Source of the DNA: Crotophaga sulcirostris
Lineage: Eukaryota > Chordata > Aves > Cuculiformes > Crotophagidae
Direction: 5' to 3'
Length of the DNA: 64,000 nucleotides
Assembly: GCA_013397455.1 (NCBI GenBank)
Contig: VYZB01000097.1
Span: 1,071,508 to 1,135,507 of the forward strand
How positions within the stretch are numbered: position 1 is the first letter of the stretch; the number at the start of each line of letters is the position of its first letter. Below the pieces are notes generated by a model that saw only the letters and a list, made by a program, of their open reading frames with translations, had not been told where the DNA came from and made no database searches. The position numbers and the translations under genes are program-made. This document shows, in pieces, positions 1 to 12,100 of the stretch.

Positions 1-858
1 TATGTCATGCAAGATAATGTTGAATGCTTTCAACAAGTCTGGGGACAGGATTTCAGTTACTCTTTCCTTACCCACCAATGCTCTAGCCCCATCAACAGGC
101 ACGCTTTGCCCTTAGTGAAGCCATGTTGGCTGTCACCAATCATCTCCTTACTTTCCACAGGCTTCAGCGGAGTTCCAAGGAGGATCTCCTCCATGATCTT
201 GCCAGGCACAGAGGTGAGACTGACTGGCCTGTAGTTCCCCAGGTCTTCCTTTTTTTTTTTTTTAAAAATGAGAGTTATGTTTCCCCTTTTCCAGTCAGCG
301 GGAATTTCACCAGACTGCCATGACTTCTCAAATATGACAGATAGTAGCATAGCAATTTCATCCACCAGTTTCCTGAGGACCCTTGGATGCACCTCATCAA
401 GTCCCAAGGACTTGTTCACCTTCAGGTTCCTTCAAGGGTCATGCACCTGATCCTCTCCTACAGTTGGCGATTCTTCATTCTCCCAGTTCCCACCTTTGCC
501 TCCTGCAACTTGGGCAGTGTGGCTTGATTACTTGCCAGTGAAAACTGAGGCAAAAAAGTTGATAAGTTCCTTAGCCTTCTCCATATTCTGGGTAACTAGA
601 TCTCCCGTTTCCTTCCAGAGATGACCTACATTATCCCTAGTCTTCCTTTTATTGCTGACATACCTATAGAAACTTTCCTTGTTGCCCTTGATATTCTTGG
701 ACAAATTTAATTCTATCAGGGCTTTAGCTTCCCTAACCTGGTCCCTGGCTGTACGGACAATCTCTCTGTATTCCTCCCAGACTACCTGTCCTTGCTTCCA
801 CCCCCTGTAAGCTTCCTTTTTGTGCTTAAGTTTGTCCAGGAGATCCTTGTTTGTACAA
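1..858 (-). mobile_element. CR1 LINE fragment (reverse transcriptase part)
   Basis: On the minus strand this reads as the ORF2 polyprotein of a CR1 retrotransposon. Positions 419-57 give an open frame with typical reverse transcriptase motifs: [13 protein letters not shown], then [14 protein letters not shown], then [10 protein letters not shown]. Positions about 858-420 carry the upstream linker ([21 protein letters not shown] and [26 protein letters not shown]) once small frame breaks are allowed. The copy is truncated by the window edge and is not intact. A run of T at about 249-263 encodes a lysine stretch where CR1 normally has KKGRKED-like sequence, so a slippage expansion is likely. 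It lies inside VWF intron 5, in the same orientation as VWF. Confidence 0.93.
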
Positions 859-3329
859 TTTTACAGATGCAAAACTATTGCATTAACTTTTAAACCATGT
901 GAGTTACAGTCTGTGAGAGAGGAAAAAAAAAACCCAAACATTTCAGTTGTAGACTGCTTTGCATCACAGTGGTTCTTATAGTCTTCTCTCCTACCAGGCA
1001 CCAACTATTAGCACACAGACAACTTACCATTTCAGTGTAAATCAAAGCAGTTTAAAGGCTGGCACATCTCGAGGTGCTTGACCAACATTTCAAAAACATC
1101 CTGGAAGGTTTAACGAATCTCAGCTATCTGACAAGCTCATTGGCTACAGCACAATACTGGATGCAAAACCTCTAGTATCATCTCTCTTCCTTTGCCTCTG
1201 GCATTCAGATCTGCATACAGCTCCCCAGGGGTTTCCAGATGAGAGGCCAAAATCTTAGCAATATAAGATCATGATCTTTTTCGTTTGCGCACTGTGCTTC
1301 CATTGTATATTATTCCAAAGCTCAAAGTTCTCATTATATTTATCAGTACAAATCCAGCCCAAAAATATATCTAATGGATTAGAACTGAGAGACCAATCTG
1401 ATAAATAAAAATATGCTCAAATTTTAACAGAAGCAATGGACTCAGCAACAGAAGAGTTCAGTCTTCCAGCAACCTTAAGGTAACCTTTCAGTGCACTCAC
1501 ATTGCTAAGTCATTACAGCATAAGCTCACATCCTGGACTGGGTTGACCGTTATGAAATCTAACCAGGCAAAAAGGAGAGCAAATAAAACTGAAGTAGAAA
1601 GAAAAGGGTGAAGTGCTTCATAGGCTACCAACAGGCTGTCTAGATCTTCCATTTAAGTGGAAGTTAGCTTCCACAGTTTAAAAAACACATGGTCTGAATT
1701 AATCAAAAGCTGGTTTTACTTGGAGCAGTTAAGAAATGCTCACATGAACCACCCTGCCAGCAGAGCTGCCAAGGAGACAAACAACATGGGAAGCGTAATG
1801 ATGTCCCTCACCGATACAACAAATTCAAACATGACTAATTCTAATTCCTTCTAAACTAGTTCAAATGAAAGGTCTATTGTATCAGAGTAAAAAAACTGGT
1901 AGAGTTGTTGAGATACAATTCTACTTTTCAGGCTAAAATCACAGATCTATATGCCCATGCAGGTTAGAGAAGTCAGGGCCTTCCTCATATAGCAAGTAGT
2001 ACACATGTTCCCTGCTACCTTCTCTTATTATTTTGCAGCTCTTTGAAGCATTACTCTAGGACATCTCTGTTTGTGAAAGCAGTGCTTTTTTTAAGAGGGA
2101 GCATACAGTATCTGCCGTATTAAACAAATACAGCATGAAATACTTTTAAACATGAGCAGCAGAAGGCAATCTGCATTTGAAGAGTTCAAGGCAAAACAGT
2201 CTCCTTTTCTGATCCTGCTTTTTGTAATAGCCTCACTCCTGTTTATTGTCTTGAGAGAAAGTAGTAAATTTCAGATCTCAATATATTCAGGTATCAAGAT
2301 ATCCAAGCCCTGCCAAGCAATTCTGTGAGCTGAGTTTCCTATTATTCACATTGCTGAAGGACTGATCAATCATTTTAACATTCTACAAAATCAGTTTTAT
2401 TCTGTATATTGAAGCTATGCTTATGTATCCCAAGTGTCAGTAAGACACATCTCTGGACCCCCGCCAGTCTCTTCCCCAAGATGCTTTGTCTCCCTTTCTA
2501 TTTTCTGTGCCATTTAATTTTAATACCTGCTGTACATTATCAATTTAACCTGTTAATATATTAACTAACTTTACTCTGAATCTTTCCTATTCAGGTAAGT
2601 GTTAAGAACTAAAAGACACTATGAAATACCACACATCAAGACTGGCCTTCTAAAGTCATATTCACGTTTTTTCCAAAGCTCCTAATCTTCACGCACACTG
2701 GTAGGCTTTGCATAAAGGGGTACAGAGCAGCAAAAGCAGTCTTGTCTCTCCTTCTAATTAGGACTTGGTGTGATATAAGGGGCACCTCTAATCCAACAAT
2801 CCATATAGACCGGGAAACGACATTAAAAGGTAATCACTTTATAAAACAGAATCCCATGCCAAATTCAAGCACAAATCTGCCAGTAGCAACCCCCAGGATT
2901 TAATATTCTGCTACTGCAACACTATCCATTCATTCTTACTTCCATTTGTCTAACTCATGAAAAATTAGAATCAACAGTCATTCCTCACATCTTTTTTTGC
3001 TGGGTCTTCTCCTGGTCGGTCTCCTCATACAGTATGTTGCACATTGTTTAGCCAGTAGTTTTATCTTTGTATTTCAAGATTTAAGGTTTCTATAAGCGTT
3101 AAATTCAGACTGCTGGGCTTTTCTCAGGAATGAGATGTGACAGCAGTTTCCTTTCAGGAGAAAGGAAGATGAAAGGGCTTAGTCAGGCAGCTTTTCAGTG
3201 CATCAAGATGAGGTACGTGACAGATTTTTAGAAATTTTTTGATGGATCAGCAAAATCCTCATTGAATCACCCATCAGGAAGAGCTTGCACAGCATACATT
3301 ATAATACAATCAGTTAGTTGTAGTCTTAC
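859..3329 (-). other. VWF intron 5 (partial), no coding sequence seen
   Basis: This is non-coding sequence downstream (on the minus strand) of the VWF exon 5 donor. I looked for exon 6, which in human VWF continues the D1 domain with a DPYDFANSWAL-like motif, and did not see it, so exon 6 probably lies left of the window. Apart from the CR1 at the left edge I see no recognisable repeat or gene here. Confidence 0.6.
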
Positions 3330-3538
3330 CTTCCTGAGTTCTGAAGTCATCTTCAGCAAATTTATTAAAGTTTCCACACAACCCACAGGTCTTATTATAG
3401 TGCTTTTCTTGAAGGAGTATCTGAATATTCCCACTGATATCCATCTTCACCACAAAACCATGCTCATCGCTGGAAATCTTATAATAACCTGCCTCCTTCT
3501 CTATAAATATGCCATTGGAGGCAAAAGGTATGGAAACA
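3330..3538 (-). CDS. VWF: VWF coding exon 5 (propeptide D1 domain, CGLCG motif)
   Basis: The exon is 209 nt on the minus strand, with acceptor CTTCACAG before 3538 and donor GTAAGA after 3330. In phase with exon 4 it encodes VSIPFASNGIFIEKEAGYYK, then KISSDEHGFVVK, then HYNKTCGLCGNFNKFAEDDF. Human VWF has VSMPYASKGLYLETEAGYYK and NKTCGLCGNFNIFAEDDF at the same place. The CGLC motif belongs to the propeptide D1 domain and is known to be needed for interdimer disulphide exchange during multimer assembly in the Golgi. The NKT N-glycosylation sequon next to it is kept. The codon split across the exon 4/5 junction reads AGT (Ser) where human has Arg. The exon ends in phase 1. Assignment is firm. 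Confidence 0.97.
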
Positions 3539-3623
3539 CTGTGAAGAAAAATATGAATTTCTCAGAATCCGACACACAAAAAACATCAGTTTTTTCTCCT
3601 GGAATACTTGTTCCCCCAGGTAC
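3539..3623 (-). other. VWF intron 4 (85 nt)
   Basis: A very short intron, bounded on the minus strand by AAAAG|GTACCTGG and TTTTTCTTCACAG|TG. It is read through on the opposite strand by a long shadow frame, which has no support. Confidence 0.9.
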
Positions 3624-3726
3624 CTTTTGTCTTCCTGCATCACACCTCCATCTAAAGAGAAGCGAAGATTGAAATATTCTCCAAGATACACAGAGAAACC
3701 AGTTTTCTCCCCATCCTGGTAGTCAC
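3624..3726 (-). CDS. VWF: VWF coding exon 4 (D1 domain)
   Basis: The exon is 103 nt on the minus strand, with acceptor CATCTATTCAG before 3726 and donor GTACCT after 3624. It encodes GDYQDGEKTGFSVYLGEYFN followed by LRFSLDGGVMQEDK. Human VWF reads GDFQNGKRVSLSVYLGEFFD and then IHLFVNGTVTQGDQ. The frame enters with two bases completing the Gly codon from exon 3 and leaves with two bases (AG). This is the beta-sheet core of the first VWD module in the propeptide. An apparent longer open frame around it (3793-3479) simply reads through both introns. Confidence 0.97.
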
Positions 3727-5372
3727 CTGAATAGATGAGAGATAAAGAAATATTGTCAGTTCTGGGACTCAAGGGGACAACTCGTAGGTGCACATTGTGT
3801 AGCTGGGAGCATATAGTCTAACATTTTCAAAAACCATCCATCCATTTAATCACATAGCTGCTTAATGTGAAATGGACAGATAGTACTAGGATGAGGGTTG
3901 GCATCAACCATTGGCTGACACGTTACCTGGCACTGGCTGCAGACTCACACTCTCCCCATTACTGTCTTTAGCCAGCAAATTCTCCATCATACCATGCACA
4001 CGAGAGGAGTTCCCACAGGAAATGTACCCAATTATCTGCCTTGCTCTTTTCCTTCCTAGTTTCCTCCCAAGAATAATCCACAGTTCAGTGGTAAGAGAAG
4101 GGGGTTGAATCCATTGAACTGATGGAAGAAGTGAGCCTGGATATCTTCATTCTTGGTATGTCATCTACTACCTCAACTGGTCTTCAAGGGACAGATGCAA
4201 ATATTTGCTGTCAAACTCAGAGTGGAGGGGGGGGCAACTCATCCTGAATTTTTAAAAAAGAATAGCATACCAAGATGGTGAAAACTTTCTTAGCCTTTGA
4301 GAGAGAAGAAGGTGGGGGCTTCAGATATAGTCCTTTCTTTGCTTTTGCCTATCGTCTAGCTTTGACTTTACAGCAGCTCCTTGCATAATGCACTGCCTGC
4401 TCTGGATCTCCTCTCTCTGAGGTAGCCAGCTCTGTCCACACCCAGACACTTTACACAGCGATGCAAATTGTACTTCATAGCCAGGTATCCAAATCCAAAT
4501 CAAATTTCAAACACTTATACTAAGATAAGAATCCAAAATAGCCATGCTTGTGTGCCCAATATAAACGTAAAATGTCCAGTTATGGTAGGAGGGGGTTAAG
4601 ATTTATTTATTCACATAAAATATTGCAATCAACTGACATATGTTGGTGAGTTCTTCTGCATCTAAAAAAAATTTGTACGACGTTGTTTAAGTTGAGGAAG
4701 AAAATTATTTAAATTGGTATTTAGTTCCTTGTCAGAGTGACGGGATCAGTTTACTTCAATTTACTTGTAGTCAATAAAAAGTCATCTCAAACTATGACTA
4801 ATACAGAACAGTTATTAGTGAACAAAGGAATATCTACAAAAGGAGTTTGGTGTGAAAGTAATATACCATTTTGGTTCTCATATCATCTATTGCCTGTCTC
4901 CAAGAACAAAGCTGCATAGGCTTATGCTAATTCAAAAGCTTTTTGCCCTGAAGGATGGAATGGAATTTGGGAGGATTTAGCATACAGGTAAAATTACTTC
5001 TACAGAATTGTTGTATTCCTGTAATCAGTTTTAACAACCAACATTCCCCTAGCAAATTCAAAATTTAAAAAGTCTCACTTTCCCCCTTTAGAAGGGCCAG
5101 TAAGAAAATCTCCATTCCTTGGCAGCTTAGTTATGCATGAGCTATATTACCATGGGATAACAAAAGCCAAAGGAAAAAAATTTTCTCAGAAGGAATCCTA
5201 CTTTCCAAAAAATAAAAAGAAAAGGAAGATCCTTTTACACAGTGGTCCTTCCTATCTGACAGAGGGTGACTATTTGTCTTTTTTTCAGAGTGATGGAACC
5301 TGTCACTAGAGCAGTGTCACATACCTACAACATTTTGCATTTGTTAATTCTTGATATTCTATTCAGACTCAC
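3727..5372 (-). other. VWF intron 3
   Basis: 1,646 nt of non-coding sequence between coding exons 3 and 4. I see no recognisable repeat or gene in it. Confidence 0.85.
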
Positions 5373-5525
5373 CTAAGATTGTGAAGGAGCGTTTGTGACA
5401 GTCCCCAGCAAGGAGGTAACTGCAGTCCCCAGCAAAATCGTAGAAAGAACCATCAAAAGTTTTGATGTGATCATTCCCAAAAAGGCTGCAACGGGATGAC
5501 TCCTGAAGCAAAGAACCTGATGATC
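5373..5525 (-). CDS. VWF: VWF coding exon 3 (start of D1 domain)
   Basis: The exon is 153 nt on the minus strand, with acceptor TTTTGATACCCAG before 5525 and donor GTGAGT after 5373. It encodes [20 protein letters not shown] followed by [20 protein letters not shown] and [10 protein letters not shown]. Human VWF has [41 protein letters not shown]. The cysteines of RCSLFG, CSYLLAG and DCHKRS line up, and the aromatic/Gly pattern of a VWD module start is kept. Two bases at the 5' end complete a Gly codon begun in exon 2, and one base at the 3' end starts the Gly codon of exon 4. Confidence 0.97.
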   Translation of the reverse strand, partial: DHQVLCFRSHPVAAFLGMITSKLLMVLSTILLGTAVTSLLGTVTNAPSQS

Positions 5526-6103
5526 CTGGGTATCAAAACACAACATAACTTGAGATGTAAAACAATAATTTTGTAGTTCAGAAATTTATTTCCTGGAATT
5601 TATCACCATTGATCATTGCATGTCCCAGACCTTTGGTTCTAGCTTCTAGGCAGACTGCATGCCTGGTATGATGACAGTCCATAGGATCAAGTACAAATGT
5701 TTGGGGTTTTTTAATTATATGTATTATTGAAATGTCTTTTTTCCTTTATTTCTACTGGTCTAACCTTACATGGGTAATTTCAGTCCTGATTATTTGAAGA
5801 AGGCCATGCACTTATTCATTTGTGCCTGCCTACAATCCCATTAAAATCAATAGGACAGTAGCAAAGCCCCATATTTTGTTCAGCCAAACATCATCAACTT
5901 CATGCAGTCTTTGTGACTCAACGTCGTGCTTATTACAAGGGAAAGAGCCAAAAGGAGTAACATTATTAAAGTCATCAGAGTGATGAGTATATTTCTTGAG
6001 CCAGGATTGCAGGCAAAAAGAGTTGGGGGTGGGAAAATCTCACAGAAGAAGCAGTGATAATGTATTACAATTCCTAGACATCAGAAACAACATGTTCTCC
6101 TAC
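5526..6103 (-). other. VWF intron 2
   Basis: 578 nt of non-coding sequence between the signal-peptide exon and exon 3. Nothing else recognised. Confidence 0.85.
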
Positions 6104-6158
6104 CTGATATTACAGTGGCTAGCAGTAGATTTCTTAGCAGCACTGTCAAGAGGAGCAT
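6104..6158 (-). CDS. VWF: VWF coding exon 2 (start codon and signal peptide)
   Basis: 55 nt of coding sequence on the minus strand, with the ATG at 6158-6156 and donor GTAGGA after 6104. It encodes MLLLTVLLRNLLLATVIS plus the first base of a Gly codon, which joins exon 3 in phase. The peptide is a good secretory signal: a short hydrophobic leucine-rich core with a small-residue end (ATVISG). VWF enters the ER this way before dimerisation. In human the signal peptide is also encoded by exon 2, after a non-coding exon 1. A pyrimidine-rich acceptor (CTCTCTCTTTTCATTTTTGACAG) ends directly before the ATG, so the exon may begin at the start codon itself. Residue-level similarity to the human signal peptide is low, so the call rests on position, phase and hydrophobicity. 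Confidence 0.88.
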
Positions 6159-9100
6159 CTGTCAAAAATGAAAAGAGAGAGTTTAGAATATTCTTAGTTT
6201 GGAGTGTTTAATCTATTTCACTACAACTCACCATTTTCTATCCCTCCTGTTGAGGTTCTACAACATTTCAGAAAGCCGTAATCCATGTAGACTTTCACAG
6301 TAATTCAGTTACCCATTCATGCTTCTTTAAACAGTTAATCTAGGAGAATAACTATACTTTGTTCCCACTTTCATTTCTCATTGCAGGGAAACATGGGGCA
6401 TCTCCACAGGAAATGCAACTCAACACATATTCCAATTTACCTGAGTTAATACATTGCATGCACAATAAGCAGCATTATTTATCAGACAGTTTGACATGAA
6501 GAAGCACAACAGACTGGATCAGCCAGCTTGGCTCCAGTAGAAGTCACTTCTGCCACACAAGATTTGCATCCTATCCAAACACCCATGAAGGGGAAGAAAA
6601 TAAAGGTTTTGCACTAACCAACAAGTCTGGCTGGCAGACCATTATAACCACATGCCTATAAGCCTCTGGTTTCATATGCTTGAGATAAGGTGCAAGACGT
6701 AAAGGGTGAAAATTGTGGAGAGATTAGAGACCTATGGTGAAAACTTTAATTCACCAAAATAAATTTTAGTGTTGCCTCCTGTTTTCTACAACCAAAACAT
6801 CAACCTTTCTTCTCCATATGTCCCTAATTACTTCCTGTACTGCCAGGCCTTTAAAAATAATAATACAATATGAGTGTCATGCAGATGGGAAACTACAGAT
6901 GCATTCTGTGGCAAGGCATTAGCAGTTAATGGATGAAAGCTGCAGGGAGCTCAATCTAAGTGACTTAATTTCAGTGATCATATAAGCAACTAAAGATGCT
7001 TAAATATACCATACTTAGTATATTAATGCTGAGGTGACCAGACACACCTTTCCCTAAAAGAATGCTCCAATTAAAGATTACATTTTGCAAAGAGAAACTC
7101 TGATTTCAGTTTACAGACACGCACTTTCCTTATTTACGAAAGACAGGAAAAAAAAAACCTGTTACAAAACTCAATCTAATAAAACACCGCGAATGCCAAT
7201 CTGACACAAGGTTGTTACTGCTGCAAGATAGCTAAGAAGCAGCAACTGCACGGGAATGTGACTACAAAGTAATAGTAAAGAAAACAATGGGCATTATTCT
7301 CAGATTACACCCTTGCTAGTGTATTTTTAGTGCATGTAGTGTATTATTGTGACCAAATCAGTTATTGTTTTTCTTTGTTAACCATTCAGTTTTACACAGC
7401 AGGCGAATCAAAAAGACAGGTTATAAAACCCTTCTCTTCAGCCCCTTCCACCTCCCAGTCTGTTCCAAGAGGCAGACTTGAAGTTTCACCTAATTCTAAT
7501 AGATCAGGTGCCACTAACTAATAAGAATACAATCAAGTTCTGTCAGTATATAACCCTGTATAATTTTATCACTGGCTTCATTAGAAATAAACGTACCTTC
7601 TTCTGTGTGAGATTCCTCTTGCACATGAATAAGAAGCTCCACCAGTGCCCACCTGTAGCCTACAACAACATTGTTTCCATGTTCCTTCAGATGACAGGAC
7701 TGGAATGGCTTTGGTCTGAAATTTCTTGTTTTTGTACAAGCCAGGAACTCTTGTTCATTTAAAAGGAAAGATAAAGACTGAACGTCACATCCGTCTGATT
7801 CTCAACACAATAGATTAAATTGCTATCGTGTAAATCAGTGACCTTAATTGCCAGAGAGCTACAATGAGGGGAAATAGTTTTAAAAACTTACATGACAGAT
7901 AAGTCTTTGAAATCTATTTTTCATGTGTATGTGTGACAAATCTCACTGGCTAAGCCAATAGGTAGTATATTTATTTAAAAGACTATTGTTAAAGAGGAAT
8001 AGTAGGATGCTTCATACCTCAAAGACCACAGAGCCATGTAGTATTTTTTCCTGATAAAAACTGCTTTAAAGGAGAAAGAAAAGAAATTGGAGCTAGTAGT
8101 GACCTGTTTTTGTTCTCCAGGAACACATACATTTGAATTCTGTCACATTAAATTAGATCCACACTTCTGGTCAATGAATTTGCAAACATTTATAGAGGTA
8201 CCCCCTGGAACAACACATGGTAACAAGTTAATCATACACATACTTGTTTCAGATGTGAGCACTTATGGGTGTATTTACACTACTGAGCAAAAGATGCAGA
8301 GCAGATGAAATCTTACTTTACTTTCAGTGTCCCATGCTTCATATTTTCAATAGCTACTAGTAATAACAAAGGGGTTAGGAGGCAACAAGTTTCCTTGTAA
8401 ATCATATTTTGCCAGTAGTTCACAGAATGAGATCCTTACTTTAAGCCAAGAAAAACAACGCAAAGCAGTAACAATATGCCTCCTGCGAGTCCCCAGCAAG
8501 CGTTATCAGTCTTGTGTATAAGAAATTCTGAGAATGAAGTTAGTATAATCCTTGCAGAAATTTGTTAGAAAACAAAACGAGCGTTAAAAAAATTCACATT
8601 ATAATATCATAATTTATTCCTGCAGGAAATTTCCCTTGTGATTTCTACAGATGACTAGGTTGATGCTTGCAGAATGGTGATGGATTATTTTTGAGACAAT
8701 GTAGGTGATGTGTCTGCTTAGGTTGAAGAGTTAGAAATTCAAATAATAAATTGTTAGTCATACTTACTTTCTCTTGTACGACCTCTTTATGACATCTGCA
8801 TATTAAAATTCTATAGAGCTGTGCTTCAGCTACTGAGTGACTGAAAGACAGAAAGAAACACAGACCAATTTGTTTCTTTCCATGTGAAAAAAGTAAGAAT
8901 AAGATTTTTAAATGAACACTTTCTGTCAGGATCTTGTTACCCAGATGATCCTGCCTTTTCTCTAGCAGTAAGGTTTGCCTCACTCACATTCATGGCAATG
9001 CAAGGCCAAGACCTGATAGCAGCTGAGAAGATCCTGGGAAACATGCAAGAAAATTCCCCAGAGATATCTCTCCAGCATGGGGCAGTCCTAGCAATTGCTG

Positions 9101-12100
9101 CTGCTGCAATAAAGTTCCAGTGAAGGACAATCACATATCTCCCCCCCAGCTTCTGCCTAAAGTCCTCCTTTGCATTTGAAAAGGAGTAACATCTATGGGA
9201 AAAAATATGTAACTCAAAGTTTTAAAAGTTGTTTATTTGGCATTTTTGCATTAGAGGTTACAACAGAAAATGCTGGAAACCTCTAGATAGAGGAACCAGT
9301 AAGTGTAGAGGCTCTGACCCTACTGAAATCTGCAGGCCAGGGTTTTACCCACCCAAAACCTGACGTGACTATAGAGAAGGGCTAAAACACCTTTCATGTG
9401 AAACTGCCTTCAAGGCTGAAGTTCCAGATGAACAACAAGTAGAAATGGGGCAAAGGCAGACACAACAGGCAAGACACCTCTTGTTTTTCTCTTAGTCTCA
9501 GTTCTGCTTCTGGTTTCCTATGAAGACTGAGGAATAGTAATTTTCTCCTCTTTGGTCCAGCTGCCAACTCTCAGCAGGTTCTGCATATCTCCGAGGGCTA
9601 GGGCATTAGTGATCACAGAGACATGTTCTCAAAACCTTTCAGTACAAGAATCTGATACATTATATGGGGAATAAGGTCTCCTATCACCATGGTCTTTTGT
9701 CTTCTCAGTTCTAATTCTTTCAGTGCCTAAGCTCCAAATAAGTCCCTTCATTTGGTAACTTCCTCTTGCAAATCTAAATCTACCAGGTAACTTTGATTAA
9801 CAATTTTTTTGTTTGGCATGTACAGAAAATAGAGAGTCCTTTAAAATATTCCTTTAAAATAGAAGCATTGCTGGGTTTTTGCTGGTAGCAATTTCTTTAT
9901 CTTTATTATAAAAAGGAGCCAGTTCTCCAACAATACAGGATTGTTTAGTCTGTAATCATGATGGATGGCAGAGGTCTTCCTTTATTAGCTTTTGTGTCAC
10001 TGCTTTCACACCCTGACAAGCTTTATCTGGAGCACCAGCAAGGGAGAGAGCAAACGACACCGAAGTCTGAGCCCACTGAAAGGGGCTTTGGAGAGCAGCA
10101 GGCTGCAAGTGAGCAAGTTACCAAACCTGAACTGAGCCTCTGAAGTCCACATGCACTTGCCTCTGTGATCAGAGATTTGGTCTGCACTGGGGGACATCTT
10201 GTGACTCACACTGCATTTAATGAATGGTTCAGATAAGCCAGACATCGTGACACATCTTAAGTGTCTTAGGAACCTTGAGAGACATAACAAAGAAATTTAA
10301 TTGAGCTAGACACCTTAAGAACAAACTTCCTTTTTCCTCCCTCCTGGCTCCATTTTCTCAAAAAAAAAAAAAAAAGGTAATTCAAGAGCACATTCATTGG
10401 CTAATACTTTGCATTGCTCCAATTCAAAGCTTGGTGATACTTGGGTAGATCCGACATATAATTTTACAAATAATACACCCGAGTCACAGGAGGAAATATA
10501 TAAAGGACTACTCACTGTTGCTAAAAAACCCCTTATAACCAGTTCCTGGAACAGAATAGGAAAGACTTCCGAAAAAAATTAATAATAACGCTTTTTATTG
10601 CTTTGTTCAAGTACTAAGTCATGTGCAAGAAGTCAATGTTTCCTAACAGTCATATGGTAACAAGTACTGAGGCATTAGAGAGCATGCCACACTTTTCATT
10701 AAGTTTGTTACTCAGACAAATATGTATGCAAAGTGCCAGTATTATGAAACCTGCAATACTGAGTGTAGAAACAGCAATGAAACATACAGGGCCTGAACAA
10801 CAAAAAAATCAAAGTATCTTGATATACCTAAACTAGAAAACTAAAGTCTAGCGATACTGAATTTGGAGTCCATGCTTAGGAACTGGCAAATTAGGTTATG
10901 GAAACAACATAGGATGCCACTTTGGGACTATTTGAAAGCTGCAAGCACCTACTGTAAAAGAAATTCATCTTAAGGAAAATATGAGGTTCAGTTACAAAAT
11001 TTTCTTCAAAGTTGTGGTTTAAGAGCGAAACAAGCCAATCTAGGACATCATTACATAGATCTTAATAGAGCAAATTCACCTGAAGACTCCAGCCTGACTC
11101 TGGCCCTGCTGTAAGCTTGTTGAGCTGAAGTACTCTGTGCTGGACAAAGTCTGTTTCCATACGCATCACCTAATTTCTGCAGGCAAAGGCACCGACTGAT
11201 TTTCTGAGATCTAATATGTGTTCTTAGCATCTTGAGAAAACTGAAATCCAAAATGCCATATGCTCAGATGCCACACAAAAATCAAATGAAGAACAGTGCA
11301 CTTTGAAATGCAAAAGCTGGAATAGAAGACATGCCTGGCAAATGAAGAGAAAGTTCTTAAGCACACTCATGGAGAAGGAAGACATGCTGCTTCATAGCTC
11401 ACAAGAGTCAAAAAAAAAATGAAAGAATTACAGGAAACAGGTAAGGAAAAAGAAACCCAAACATCATTGTGGAATCATAAATGCAAAGCACACTTTAATC
11501 ATGAATACTGTCTGCTCTCAGCCAGTCTATCTCAAAAACAGTGAAATTCTTAAGGATCGAAAAAGAAGAGATAAAATTGTGATTAGAGATAGGAAGCAAC
11601 TTCTCTGCAAGGGGAGGATATTTCCAGTCTTAGAAAATCAGATAAAGAAAGTATAAGGAGCATCTACCATATCACAAATGGCACAGAGAAGGTAAATAAG
11701 AAATAAGGATTCATCCCTTCTTCGAGGGTAAATGCTGGAAGCAGTCAATTAAATTCTCACTGAGTTGCCTTTAAAGCACGCAACTGGAAGGCCTCAGCAC
11801 AGGTCACTGTGTCAAGAGTCAGACAAATTAATGAAGGGCTGGTCCACCACAGGGATGGATCAGATCACAGATATCAAATGATGAATCGGACAGAGTTTTT
11901 AGCTTAGAAAGTCTTTACCCTGTTGAGTGTTGGAAGCAGAAATTCCATTCTTTAATGTTATACATCATTTCTTACAACTCCTTTCTTAAGCAACATCTGC
12001 TAGCCACTGGAACCCTACTTTTTGGTCTAGAAACAAACCAAGACAGCTTTCCTTATCACAGTCTGAGGGAAGGTATGTATAAGTGGTTTTTCACAACTGA

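Noticed and set aside
3262..3672. 136-codon plus-strand frame
   Set aside because: It is the opposite strand of VWF exons 4 and 5, whose coding content is clear on the minus strand.
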